Source of the DNA: a virus
IMG/VR virus record: IMGVR_UViG_3300024520_000284
Location: 1 to 34,115 of that record
Direction: 5' to 3' (one strand)
DNA length: 34,115 nt
Shown: piece by piece, positions 16,195 through 21,904 of the stretch
Position numbering within the stretch: the first letter of the stretch is position 1
Layout of the letters: every line of letters begins with the position of its first letter
Position numbers and translations under genes: made by a program
The notes under the pieces: generated by a model
What the model was told of the DNA's origin: nothing
Database searches by the model: none
Seen by the model: the letters and a program-made list of their open reading frames with translations, nothing else

Positions 16195-16743
16195 CTATTT
16201 TGCTCCTGCTTTTGCAAGCTCTTTCAATAAATGTTCAATACTTTTTTCAAAAGATAACAACCGCAAACTTTTATCATCATCATTCCTCGGAGGGTTAGGA
16301 TGTTCACCAACCCCGAATATCCCTTCATAAATCTGTTTTATTTCCGCCTTAATATCTTCAGGAGATCTCACTGTAATTATTATCTCTGGAGATTCATCCT
16401 CCTCTTTTCTTATTTGCTTTGATCTTAAATGACAATTCGCACTCATATCTACGGTATCATACAATGTCGGTTGTTCGTAATAATTGTCTCTACCACTTTC
16501 TGGAATAGTAAACTTGTCTCGGTTCTGGTATACATAATTACCGACTGTATATACAGTTAATCCCGTAAGGATAATTGCATCTGCATGGGTTTCTCCCGTT
16601 TGCATTGTTTGCACACCAGCGATAATTGGGGTTGTTGCATTAATCTTGCTAGTCTTATAACGAATTTTTGCATCCATGTTAAAACTTAATAATAACAATG
16701 GCAGTAATATTCTCTTTTTACAACAGTACTTACTTCCCATCAT
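16195..16743 (-). CDS. Exported protein, paralogue B
   Basis: Protein of 182 aa with a signal peptide (CCKKRILLPLLLLSF, cleavage near residue 25). Residues 38-75 read TPIIAGVQTMQTGETHADAI, then a hydrophobic stretch and YVYQNRD, matching the same block in the protein at 15301-15861. The middle region has a cysteine (NCH) and the C-terminus is charged and helical. The ATG overlaps the upstream TGA. Function unknown. Confidence 0.7.
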   Translation of the reverse strand: MMGSKYCCKKRILLPLLLLSFNMDAKIRYKTSKINATTPIIAGVQTMQTGETHADAIILTGLTVYTVGNYVYQNRDKFTIPESGRDNYYEQPTLYDTVDMSANCHLRSKQIRKEEDESPEIIITVRSPEDIKAEIKQIYEGIFGVGEHPNPPRNDDDKSLRLLSFEKSIEHLLKELAKAGAK

Positions 16744-17069
16744 ACTAAACTCTCTTCCACAAACTGATCTATTGCTACTAAAAACTGATATAGACTTAAG
16801 TCGCTTATAAAACTACCGTTAGCTTTACGGTAAAAATATAAGTCCATAGCGTTTTTCGTTTTATCATATCCATATGTTTTAAAAGTATTACTAAGGAGAT
16901 GATCATATATAATTTTGAACCTATCTTCCTTTGTCTTTAGTGCTAAGGTTTCTTTCTTCCGTGTCTCTGGGTTAATTGCATCTTCGTATATTGTTTTTTT
17001 AACATATCTTCCTTGTTTACACGGTGCTTTTTTACACCAATATTCATATAGTTCTAATCGGTTATCCAT
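16740..17069 (-). CDS. Unknown protein following the replication initiator
   Basis: Protein of 109 aa, basic in the first half, with two cysteines in WCKKAPCKQG and a helical, aromatic second half (LSLYQFLVAIDQFVEES). No membrane segment or named motif. AGGAG with a 6-nt spacer lies inside the end of the initiator gene, which it overlaps by 8 nt, so the two are coupled. A role in replication, such as a helicase-loader-type partner, is possible from position only. Confidence 0.65.
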   Translation of the reverse strand: MDNRLELYEYWCKKAPCKQGRYVKKTIYEDAINPETRKKETLALKTKEDRFKIIYDHLLSNTFKTYGYDKTKNAMDLYFYRKANGSFISDLSLYQFLVAIDQFVEESLV

Positions 17070-17844
17070 TGCACACTCCTTTCAAGTTTATATCGAACTG
17101 CTTTTCTCCTTTTGCTTCTTTATATCGTAATTTTCTTGTGCCGTCTGCGTACACAAAATAGTCCTTACCATCTAAGTCTTGTTCTATGTGTTTAATCTTC
17201 TTAGTAACTTTTGCAGTACCGTCACGATCTAACCAGCTTATCAATGCAAAGTAATGCGACTTATATTGTTTCCCCTTACTCCCAATGTAAGTATTCAACT
17301 TACCTATATAGGTAGAAATAATATCTTCACCGTAGGTGGTTATAAGCTTCTTATGCTCTTCTATAGTTAATTTAACAAAATTAAGGTGTGTATGCTTCTT
17401 CTCTTCTTTCTTATCTCTTCTAACCTTACCTAACCTAACCTTACCTATGCCGTCCGTGGACGGTCCACTTACTCTATTACTATTATCTTTTACATCTGAT
17501 CTTGGCTTTGCTTCTAGTATTTTAGCCGAAGGAACTAACTGCAAAAGTAAGTGTTTATAGATACTATCAATCTTTCTATCTGCACGTATAAGGTTATGTT
17601 CATTCCAATCTGTTATAAATGATACTAAATCACTATTAAGCACCTTAATAAAACCCTTAGCAACAAGCACATGCAGGTTATCTTCAGAATTACCTAACAT
17701 TTTAAGGATTGTATATGCTTCGACAATACCGTCATCATCAGCATGTAAACCAAGGTGGAAATAAAGCAGCTGAGAATCAACGGGCATCTTAATAAATCTA
17801 GCAGAATTAGTTATTGTTTTGCTAAACATTCGTTTTTGTGCCAT
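17062..17844 (-). CDS. Replication initiator / replisome-organizer-like protein
   Basis: Protein of 260 aa. Residues 1-100 resemble the N-terminal winged-helix region of phage replisome organizers: KRMFSKTITNSARFIKMP, then a LYFHLGLHADDDGIVEA stretch. A basic, low-complexity linker (105-150) follows, then a DnaD-like segment VKLTIEEHKKLITTYGEDII and KGKQYKSHYFALISWL (156-208). Such proteins bind the origin and bring in the host helicase. It is the only replication gene visible. The ATG has AGGAG at 7 nt. It is preceded by its own promoter and a leader ending in a terminator, and carries a candidate origin in the linker-coding part. Confidence 0.8.
   Translation of the reverse strand: MAQKRMFSKTITNSARFIKMPVDSQLLYFHLGLHADDDGIVEAYTILKMLGNSEDNLHVLVAKGFIKVLNSDLVSFITDWNEHNLIRADRKIDSIYKHLLLQLVPSAKILEAKPRSDVKDNSNRVSGPSTDGIGKVRLGKVRRDKKEEKKHTHLNFVKLTIEEHKKLITTYGEDIISTYIGKLNTYIGSKGKQYKSHYFALISWLDRDGTAKVTKKIKHIEQDLDGKDYFVYADGTRKLRYKEAKGEKQFDINLKGVCNG
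17421..17468. other. Candidate replication origin (iterons and palindromes inside the initiator gene)
   Basis: A 12-bp direct repeat TAACCTTACCTA occurs at 17421-17432 and 17436-17447 on the plus strand, 15 bp apart, with a partial third copy between. It is followed at once by two overlapping palindromes: CCGTCC-GT-GGACGG (17450-17463) and GTGGAC-G-GTCCAC (17456-17468). A purine-rich tract (minus strand) lies on one side and a more AT-rich stretch on the other. The region encodes the low-complexity linker, as the lambda origin does inside gene O. No function is shown by sequence alone. Confidence 0.45.
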
Positions 17845-17862
17845 TAGCGTTCTCCTATAAAT

Positions 17863-17918
17863 AAAAAAACCCCATCACATACAGGTAGCCAGACTAATGA
17901 GAAACCTGTAGCGTGGGG
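17863..17918 (-). terminator. Intrinsic terminator in the leader of the initiator gene
   Basis: On the minus strand CCCCA...TGGGG (5 bp) and TACAGGT...ACCTGTA (7 bp) form a stem with a small internal loop and a 17-nt apical loop, followed by seven Ts. It ends 18 nt before the initiator start codon, with no room for a promoter after it, so the gene must be reached by readthrough of this terminator. Confidence 0.85.
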
Positions 17919-17966
17919 CAATAAATATTAAATTGTATTTTTGATTGTAGTCTGGCATTTTGCATA
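17863..17966 (-). ncRNA. Attenuator-like leader RNA of the replication initiator (about 100 nt)
   Basis: Bounded by a consensus promoter and the intrinsic terminator. GCCAGACTA near its 5' end (17948-17956) is perfectly complementary over 9 nt to TAGTCTGGC in the apical loop of the terminator (17888-17896), which allows a pseudoknot or an alternative pairing. A 23-codon frame, ATG at 17965 to TAG at 17894, starts practically at the predicted first transcribed base and ends in the terminator loop. It could be a regulated leader, a stable small RNA, or both. Confidence 0.5.
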
Positions 17967-17972
17967 CTAAGT

Positions 17973-18000
17973 ATTATAGTTATTTTTGTTGAATTGTCAA
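17973..18000 (-). promoter_or_regulatory. Sigma-70-type promoter for the initiator leader (perfect consensus)
   Basis: TTGACA (18000-17995), a 16-bp spacer and TATAAT (17978-17973), both boxes identical to consensus. Transcription should start near 17966. It overlaps nothing but the 3' edge of the 54-aa gene region and points at the leader and initiator. Confidence 0.85.
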
Positions 18001-18003
18001 TAC

Positions 18004-18168
18004 TTACTCTACTTCTAAGGTAATTAACAAGGGGTCTTCAACTGTTTGTTGCCCGTTAATAAAGATCGGGACTCCTTTGAACTTAGACATGTCAAACGTT
18101 GCTGTTTCTCCATACAAAGATAAGCAGAAGAATGCAAAAGTAATTGTTAATGTTAGTGCTTTTTTCAT
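18004..18168 (-). CDS. 54-aa exported peptide
   Basis: I choose the ATG at 18168, which has AAAGGA at 6 nt, over an upstream in-frame ATG at 18267 that would put a long basic stretch before the signal sequence and overlap the promoter. The protein has a signal peptide (MKKALTLTITFAFFCLSLYG) and a mature part of about 34 residues ending in an acidic, aliphatic tail. It forms a monocistronic unit with its own promoter. Function unknown; a superinfection-exclusion type role would be a guess. Confidence 0.6.
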   Translation of the reverse strand: MKKALTLTITFAFFCLSLYGETATFDMSKFKGVPIFINGQQTVEDPLLITLEVE

Positions 18169-18211
18169 GTTTTTTCCTTTCTCTCCTCTTTTTTTTGTTC
18201 CTTCGGTTTTA

Positions 18212-18240
18212 AATATACCATGCTTCTTTTTGTTTTTCAA
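18212..18240 (-). promoter_or_regulatory. Promoter for the 54-aa exported peptide
   Basis: TTGAAA (18240-18235), a 17-bp spacer and TATATT (18217-18212) on the minus strand, 44 bp before the chosen start codon and just after a terminator-like hairpin. Good but not perfect sigma-70-type boxes. Confidence 0.65.
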
Positions 18241-18250
18241 CATAACTTTT

Positions 18251-18302
18251 AAAAAGTGCCGCCGCACATTCCATGAGAGTTTGGTAGGTATGCGACGGAC
18301 AC
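18251..18302 (-). terminator. Probable terminator after the PEGA lipoprotein
   Basis: On the minus strand GTGTCCGTCGCA (18302-18291) pairs with TGCGGCGGCAC (18266-18256): 11 pairs including one GU, with one bulged T and a loop of about 24 nt. Five Ts follow (18255-18251). It would close the early operon. Confidence 0.6.
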
Positions 18303-18310
18303 AATTATTT

Positions 18311-18667
18311 TTATTTAATTATCAACTGTTCTTTCGGTATTTCTCTCCACCTTTTAGTACATAAATCAATTATAGAAGCAATCGGGAATAATAGTAAATC
18401 AAATGTTAAATCGGCTGCTAGCCACTTACCTTTCATTTTGCTTTCAATCTTGTGTTCGACTTCTCCCACCTTGATTGTCTGCTCTTTTTTCTTCTGTAAG
18501 ACTTTAACTGAAGCTGGTGTTTCTCCTACTTTTTCATTGTCTAAATACACAGGCGTCCCTTTAGGTTCTGACAATACACTAACACGTGCATACTTGTCAT
18601 TCATTAATGTTGCGCATCCTCCAAGTGTAAACATTGTTACCATTACTAAACTAATTATCTTTTTCAT
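18311..18667 (-). CDS. PEGA-domain lipoprotein
   Basis: I place the start at the ATG at 18667 (118 aa), which has AGGAGGG at 6 nt; an upstream frame extension to 18697 would precede the signal sequence. The protein has a basic start, a hydrophobic core and a lipobox LGGC with Cys18. The mature part contains a PEGA-like stretch (LSEPKGTPVYLDNEKVGETP) and a late hydrophobic segment LTFDLLLFPIASIIDL, an arrangement I know from Gram-negative lipoproteins that bind or decorate the cell envelope. This is bacterial-type cargo in a phage early operon. An envelope or exclusion role is inferred. Confidence 0.8.
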   Translation of the reverse strand: MKKIISLVMVTMFTLGGCATLMNDKYARVSVLSEPKGTPVYLDNEKVGETPASVKVLQKKKEQTIKVGEVEHKIESKMKGKWLAADLTFDLLLFPIASIIDLCTKRWREIPKEQLIIK

Positions 18668-18683
18668 AGTTACCCTCCTTTGT

Positions 18684-19118
18684 TTAAAAAAAGTCAATTA
18701 AATGCTCTTCTACTTGTTTCCTTGTTAATCCTCTTAAGAAATACCTCAAGACAATATCCAATGATTTGTCGTAAAACTTCTCGAACTCTGTTTGATCCAT
18801 CTTCTCAAAGCTAATACTCTTTGGCACATAAAACCTTTTGCCTGTCAAGGTTACACGCATTTCGTAGTATCCACACTGTAGTTTAAGTTCATCAAGAATA
18901 GAATCAGATGTCGCATACTTCTGGTGCATATAGTCAGGCATATTCTGCAAGCACATGTTGATAATAGCAAAGAGCTTTTTATGATGCAAGGGATTCCGTG
19001 GCTTTCTCATACTTATCTCTAGCGAATCCCCTACTTTATACTTCTTTGCTTTATCACAATCGCTATTGTACATAGGCATAAATGAACCATTAAGTTGTTT
19101 CTGTACTGTTATTTTCAT
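18684..19118 (-). CDS. DUF1367-family phage protein
   Basis: Protein of 144 aa with the DUF1367 layout: VGDSLEISMRKPRNPLHHKK at about 31-50 with the RN..HHK core, KLFAIINMCLQN, then GKRFYVPKSISFEKMDQTEF and FYDKSLDIVLRYFL. The family is common in lambdoid prophages, usually in the early or replication region, and its function is not known. It overlaps the upstream zinc-finger gene by 4 nt (ATGA). Confidence 0.85.
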   Translation of the reverse strand: MKITVQKQLNGSFMPMYNSDCDKAKKYKVGDSLEISMRKPRNPLHHKKLFAIINMCLQNMPDYMHQKYATSDSILDELKLQCGYYEMRVTLTGKRFYVPKSISFEKMDQTEFEKFYDKSLDIVLRYFLRGLTRKQVEEHLIDFF

Positions 19119-19432
19119 ATTTGTGATTTTACAAGCTTATACTTCTCAACCAACTGCTTGTATGGATCCTCCACCTTATTAAATTCCATCTCTTTGCATA
19201 CAATATCTTTGATATAAGAGAGCAACATCATATCTGCTCCTCCGCCAGACTTACTCACAGTAGCTTGAGGTTGCGTTTTAACAGGCGATTGCTGTGGCAT
19301 TGAGCCTCTAGCTGCTGGCATAGTCTTCTTGCAACTATTAGGGTCATTCCTGTCGTACCCACTACACCCCCAAAATTCACCCTTTGGTCCCATCCTTAAA
19401 ACTAAATCTTTTCCACAATTAGTACATGTCAT
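19115..19432 (-). CDS. Topoisomerase-type C4 zinc-finger protein
   Basis: Protein of 105 aa. Cys3, Cys6, Cys23 and Cys34 surround LVLRMGPKGEFWGCSGYD, the pattern of the C4 zinc fingers found at the end of bacterial topoisomerase I, which bind single-stranded DNA. A Pro/Gln-rich linker (40-65) and a helical C-terminus follow. AAGGAGG lies 7 nt before the start. It probably binds single-stranded DNA and could help replication or recombination; no catalytic part is present. Confidence 0.75.
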   Translation of the reverse strand: MTCTNCGKDLVLRMGPKGEFWGCSGYDRNDPNSCKKTMPAARGSMPQQSPVKTQPQATVSKSGGGADMMLLSYIKDIVCKEMEFNKVEDPYKQLVEKYKLVKSQI

Positions 19433-19448
19433 TGGTTACCTCCTTGGT

Positions 19449-19631
19449 TCATTTGACCTCATTATCTTTTGTCCATAATTCAATATCTTCTTTTCTAAAC
19501 CTCCATACTCTACCCATTTTAATTGCTGGCAGTTTATATCGGTCTTTCTCTCGTATCCAGTTATAGATACATTGTTGCTTAACATTAAAATAATCTGCTA
19601 ATTCTTCTACGCTCATTAACTGTTCTTTCAT
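19449..19631 (-). CDS. Excisionase-family (HTH_17) DNA-binding protein
   Basis: Protein of 60 aa consisting of one MerR-like winged helix: MSVEELADYFNVKQQCIYNW, then LPAIKMGRVWRFRKEDIELW, the usual HTH_17 signature. AAGGAGATAACT precedes the ATG. No integrase gene is visible, so it is more likely a small transcription regulator of the early genes, or a helper at the origin, than a true excisionase. Confidence 0.85.
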   Translation of the reverse strand: MKEQLMSVEELADYFNVKQQCIYNWIREKDRYKLPAIKMGRVWRFRKEDIELWTKDNEVK

Positions 19632-19633
19632 AG

Positions 19634-19813
19634 TTATCTCCTTATTAGTGCAATAAATTTGTTGTCTAATTCTTGTACTATTGCATTTATTATTTGTTGT
19701 AAGTCCGCAGGGGTAGCATCCACCCTTTCTTGTATGCTGTTAAACAATATTTTTTTTAAATGGTCATCAACCGTTACATCTTGTTCCTCACTGCTTTGGT
19801 TTATTATCTTCAT
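19634..19813 (-). CDS. 59-aa helical protein
   Basis: Frame of 59 codons, ATG at 19813 with AAGG 6 nt upstream, overlapping the preceding gene by 26 nt; its 3' end supplies the ribosome site of the HTH_17 gene. Acidic N-terminus, then two amphipathic helices (DLQQIINAIVQELD). No family recognised. Confidence 0.55.
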   Translation of the reverse strand: MKIINQSSEEQDVTVDDHLKKILFNSIQERVDATPADLQQIINAIVQELDNKFIALIRR

Positions 19814-19988
19814 CGCATCCTTTTTTTAGCCTCTGTTCTAAATTATTAAGAATTCCCAACACCTTATCTAATTCATTAACTGAATGCATTGCTAAATCAG
19901 CATGCTGCATACTTGTCTTTGTGATCGCACTTCGGATGTCTTCTTGCGCACAATAAATATCATCTAATGTTTCATTTATTAGTTCCAT
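19788..19988 (-). CDS. 66-aa helical protein
   Basis: An acidic, all-helical small protein with heptad-like Leu/Ile spacing (NELDKVLGILNNLEQRLKK) and no membrane segment. It overlaps the upstream gene by 17 nt. One of a chain of small early proteins; function unknown. Confidence 0.5.
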   Translation of the reverse strand: MELINETLDDIYCAQEDIRSAITKTSMQHADLAMHSVNELDKVLGILNNLEQRLKKGCDEDNKPKQ

Positions 19989-20160
19989 TGCTTGTTCCTT
20001 TCTTTGTCAAATCTAATCCTCCTACTATTTCCATAAGCATGGTAGTATAGGCTTCTTTAATAGCATGTTGTGCTTCTACCTTCTCATATTTATCTGTTAT
20101 TCTTTCATCTAATATCTCTAAAGTTCTTGTTCTAAATCTATGTACTACATTGATACTCAT
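19972..20160 (-). CDS. 62-aa helical protein
   Basis: The start has a perfect AGGAGG at 6 nt, formed by the stop region of the upstream 27-aa membrane peptide. The protein is charged and helical, with a basic Arg-rich beginning (HRFRTRTLEILDERI). No named family. The strong ribosome site supports translation. Confidence 0.55.
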   Translation of the reverse strand: MSINVVHRFRTRTLEILDERITDKYEKVEAQHAIKEAYTTMLMEIVGGLDLTKKGTSNGTNK

Positions 20161-20163
20161 TTG

Positions 20164-20247
20164 TTACCTCCTTAATGCTGCGTCTGCTATAACAGCTCCT
20201 ATAATTACAATTATTACACAAACCACGATACACGTTAGACCTGTCAT
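20164..20247 (-). CDS. 27-aa single-pass membrane peptide
   Basis: ATG at 20247 preceded by GAGAGGTGAAGAA. The peptide is almost wholly hydrophobic in residues 5-20 (IVVCVIIVIIGAVI) and ends with LRR, so a one-pass membrane peptide. Its last codons contain the ribosome site of the next gene. Confidence 0.5.
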   Translation of the reverse strand: MTGLTCIVVCVIIVIIGAVIADAALRR

Positions 20248-20294
20248 TTCTTCACCTCTCTTTCCATTATGAACATATCTGTTCTCCTTTCGTT

Positions 20295-20492
20295 TTATTC
20301 GTAATATCCCCAGTCACACTTATTCCTACCACCTTCGCAGTTAGCTGGACAATGTTTTTCGTCACACCACTCTTGCCAGTTCCCCAGTAGGTCCTCAAAG
20401 TTTGTTCTAAAATAAATACATGTTTTTGTCTTTGTTCTTCCGAACCCTTGATCCATTAACACATTTTCAAAGATACCCATTGTGTGACTCAT
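20295..20492 (-). CDS. 65-aa Cys/Trp-rich protein
   Basis: The C-terminal 25 residues contain four cysteines (WCDEKHCPANC, NKCDW) with acidic residues and tryptophans, suggesting a small metal-binding or disulfide knot. AGAGGG precedes the ATG. No family recognised. Confidence 0.5.
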   Translation of the reverse strand: MSHTMGIFENVLMDQGFGRTKTKTCIYFRTNFEDLLGNWQEWCDEKHCPANCEGGRNKCDWGYYE

Positions 20493-20529
20493 TTTTCCCT
20501 CTTTGTTCTGCTTCTCTTTTGTTTTTAAT

Positions 20530-20631
20530 TTATATCAATATCGAAATTACTGTTACTAAATACATTAAACATGCAATAATGATAGCTACTATCCAATAGT
20601 CTGTTAATATCTTTTCTATTTTTTCCCTCAT
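20530..20631 (-). CDS. 33-aa single-pass membrane peptide
   Basis: ATG at 20631 with AGGAGG 6-7 nt upstream inside the preceding gene. A charged N-terminus (MREKIEKILTDY) is followed by a hydrophobic segment to the end (IVAIIIACLMYLVTVISILI). It directly follows the lysozyme and the 37-aa acidic gene, so a lysis accessory function is possible. Confidence 0.55.
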   Translation of the reverse strand: MREKIEKILTDYWIVAIIIACLMYLVTVISILI

Positions 20632-20632
20632 G

Positions 20633-20746
20633 TTATTCCTCCTTAAACATTTCGTAATACGTGTTCTCATCCATTTCATCTTCTTCATCCTCATTAATTA
20701 ATCTAGGGTCTTGTTCTGTTAAAAATTCTAAAAGGCTAGATTTCAT
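20633..20746 (-). CDS. 37-aa acidic peptide
   Basis: ATG at 20746 overlaps the lysozyme stop (ATGA) with GGAGGTGGCCAT as ribosome site. Composition is strongly acidic (INEDEEDEMDEN), with an amphipathic N-terminus. It may be a small inhibitor or regulator; unknown. Confidence 0.5.
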   Translation of the reverse strand: MKSSLLEFLTEQDPRLINEDEEDEMDENTYYEMFKEE

Positions 20747-21369
20747 ATGGCCACCTCCATTACATACTGTTCTAACAAGTTCACTCTGGACAACCATCCT
20801 CTAAGGAAAAGTTTTTGTGTTTTATCATATACTACAATTTTTCGGTAGAAGTTTCTACGCTCTTCAAATATTGCGGCTATTTTGTATTTAGCTCTCTTGG
20901 CTATTTTCTTTGCATTCGCTGGGCCATGGTTAACTGCCATATCAAACATAACAATAGCTAATCTAATATCTGCATATGAGGCAGCCCCGCTTGCAATCCA
21001 ATAGTTATCATAATAAATCTGTGCTGCTTCAACCTTTGTAATCTTTGACACATCTTTTTTTTCTCCTAACCAATTGTTATAAGTAGCCTGTGTAATACCA
21101 TAGTTAGTTTTCCCTCCTTTGTCATGCACATTGTTTGAGTATCCACCCTCAATTGAGATGACAAAATCTAATGCTTTCTGGAATCGGTCATTAAAAGCAC
21201 GGCCTTCTTGGTCAATAATATCATTTCCTATTAAATGATTAGTTTGACTCTTTACAAAGACATGCTTAATCTTTTGTGAGGTTCCAATTTGAGAGGCTTT
21301 CTTGCATGACACGGTAGAAAGTATCATCATGCTTAGGAAGGTGGCTTTAATTGCTTCTTTTTTGTTCAC
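20743..21369 (-). CDS. GH108-family lysozyme with lipoprotein-type signal
   Basis: Protein of 208 aa with a GTG start (AAGGAG at 9 nt). An N-terminal signal-like region (ATFLSMMILSTVSC) ends at Cys22, a plausible but not perfect lipobox. The catalytic domain has EGGYSN (74-79, catalytic Glu74) and NYGIT (89-93), the GH108 N-acetylmuramidase signature, then a YYDNYW segment and MFDMAVNHG. It ends in a conserved-looking FLRGWLSRV region; the usual peptidoglycan-binding part between is short. Driven by its own strong promoter, and separated by a terminator from the holin cluster. It would degrade murein after export. Confidence 0.88.
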   Translation of the reverse strand: MNKKEAIKATFLSMMILSTVSCKKASQIGTSQKIKHVFVKSQTNHLIGNDIIDQEGRAFNDRFQKALDFVISIEGGYSNNVHDKGGKTNYGITQATYNNWLGEKKDVSKITKVEAAQIYYDNYWIASGAASYADIRLAIVMFDMAVNHGPANAKKIAKRAKYKIAAIFEERRNFYRKIVVYDKTQKLFLRGWLSRVNLLEQYVMEVAI

Positions 21370-21412
21370 TTCTTTTGCTCCTTTCTTTTATTTTTTTATT
21401 AAATCTAACTAA

Positions 21413-21441
21413 AGTATAACATAGTAAACAGTGAAAGTCAA
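21413..21441 (-). promoter_or_regulatory. Strong promoter of the lysozyme/early operon
   Basis: TTGACT (21441-21436), a 17-bp spacer and TATACT (21418-21413) on the minus strand, 44 bp before the GTG start. One mismatch from consensus in each box. Nothing upstream reads into it because of the terminator at 21508-21543. Confidence 0.85.
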
Positions 21442-21507
21442 GTAAATCTTTAATGTTTCTTATGCTTTCTTTTATCAGTGTGCCTTTTAATTTGAGTATG
21501 TAAACAT

Positions 21508-21543
21508 AAAAAAAGCTGAGGGTAGTCGAAGCTACTCCTCAGC
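21508..21543 (-). terminator. Intrinsic terminator closing the late operon
   Basis: On the minus strand GCTGAGG and CCTCAGC form the base, continued by GTAG/CTAC with single mismatches and a small loop, followed by seven Ts (21514-21508). It lies after the lysis/membrane cluster and before the lysozyme promoter. Confidence 0.9.
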
Positions 21544-21598
21544 AATGAAAGGAAAAGTGAACAACTAGGGAGGAGAGAAGCGTCAACCCCCCCTATCA

Positions 21599-21904
21599 CT
21601 AATCTTTTTTATCAAATTTGTCTCTATACTTTTCTACATCTTTTTTATAATCTTCTAAGTTGTCTATGCATTTATTAAGTGTCTTTTGCCTAATGTCACT
21701 TGTTATTGCTTGTTTTACAAAAGGTATCACCGTATTAAACAAATATTGATATCCTTCCAGGGAAACCTTGAATCCTTCTTCTGCATAGTTTAATGCTTTC
21801 TGAATTCGCTTCTCAACTTTCACGTCATATATAGCTTCATAGTTATCTTGACGTGAAGTCCAAAACCGAAAGAACTCTTGTACAACTTTAAGTACTTCTT
21901 GCAT
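21599..21904 (-). CDS. Unknown protein at the end of the late operon
   Basis: Protein of 101 aa, all-helical and charged, with Trp-Thr-Ser near the start and a Lys/Asp-rich coiled end. It shares one base with the stop of the holin-like gene and is the last gene before the terminator. No signal peptide. Proteins at this place in podoviruses are often uncharacterised lysis neighbours. Confidence 0.55.
   Translation of the reverse strand: MQEVLKVVQEFFRFWTSRQDNYEAIYDVKVEKRIQKALNYAEEGFKVSLEGYQYLFNTVIPFVKQAITSDIRQKTLNKCIDNLEDYKKDVEKYRDKFDKKD

Noticed and set aside
18661-18710. TTGACT upstream of the PEGA lipoprotein as a promoter
   Set aside because: No acceptable -10 box lies at 16-18 bp; the T-run and ribosome site occupy that space.
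19449-19631. Evidence for an integrated prophage from the excisionase-type protein
   Set aside because: No integrase, attachment-site duplication or host flank is visible; HTH_17 proteins are often plain regulators.
20250-20290. A 10-codon frame before the 27-aa membrane peptide
   Set aside because: It has a fair ribosome site, but it is too short to support as a gene; it may only couple translation to the next start.
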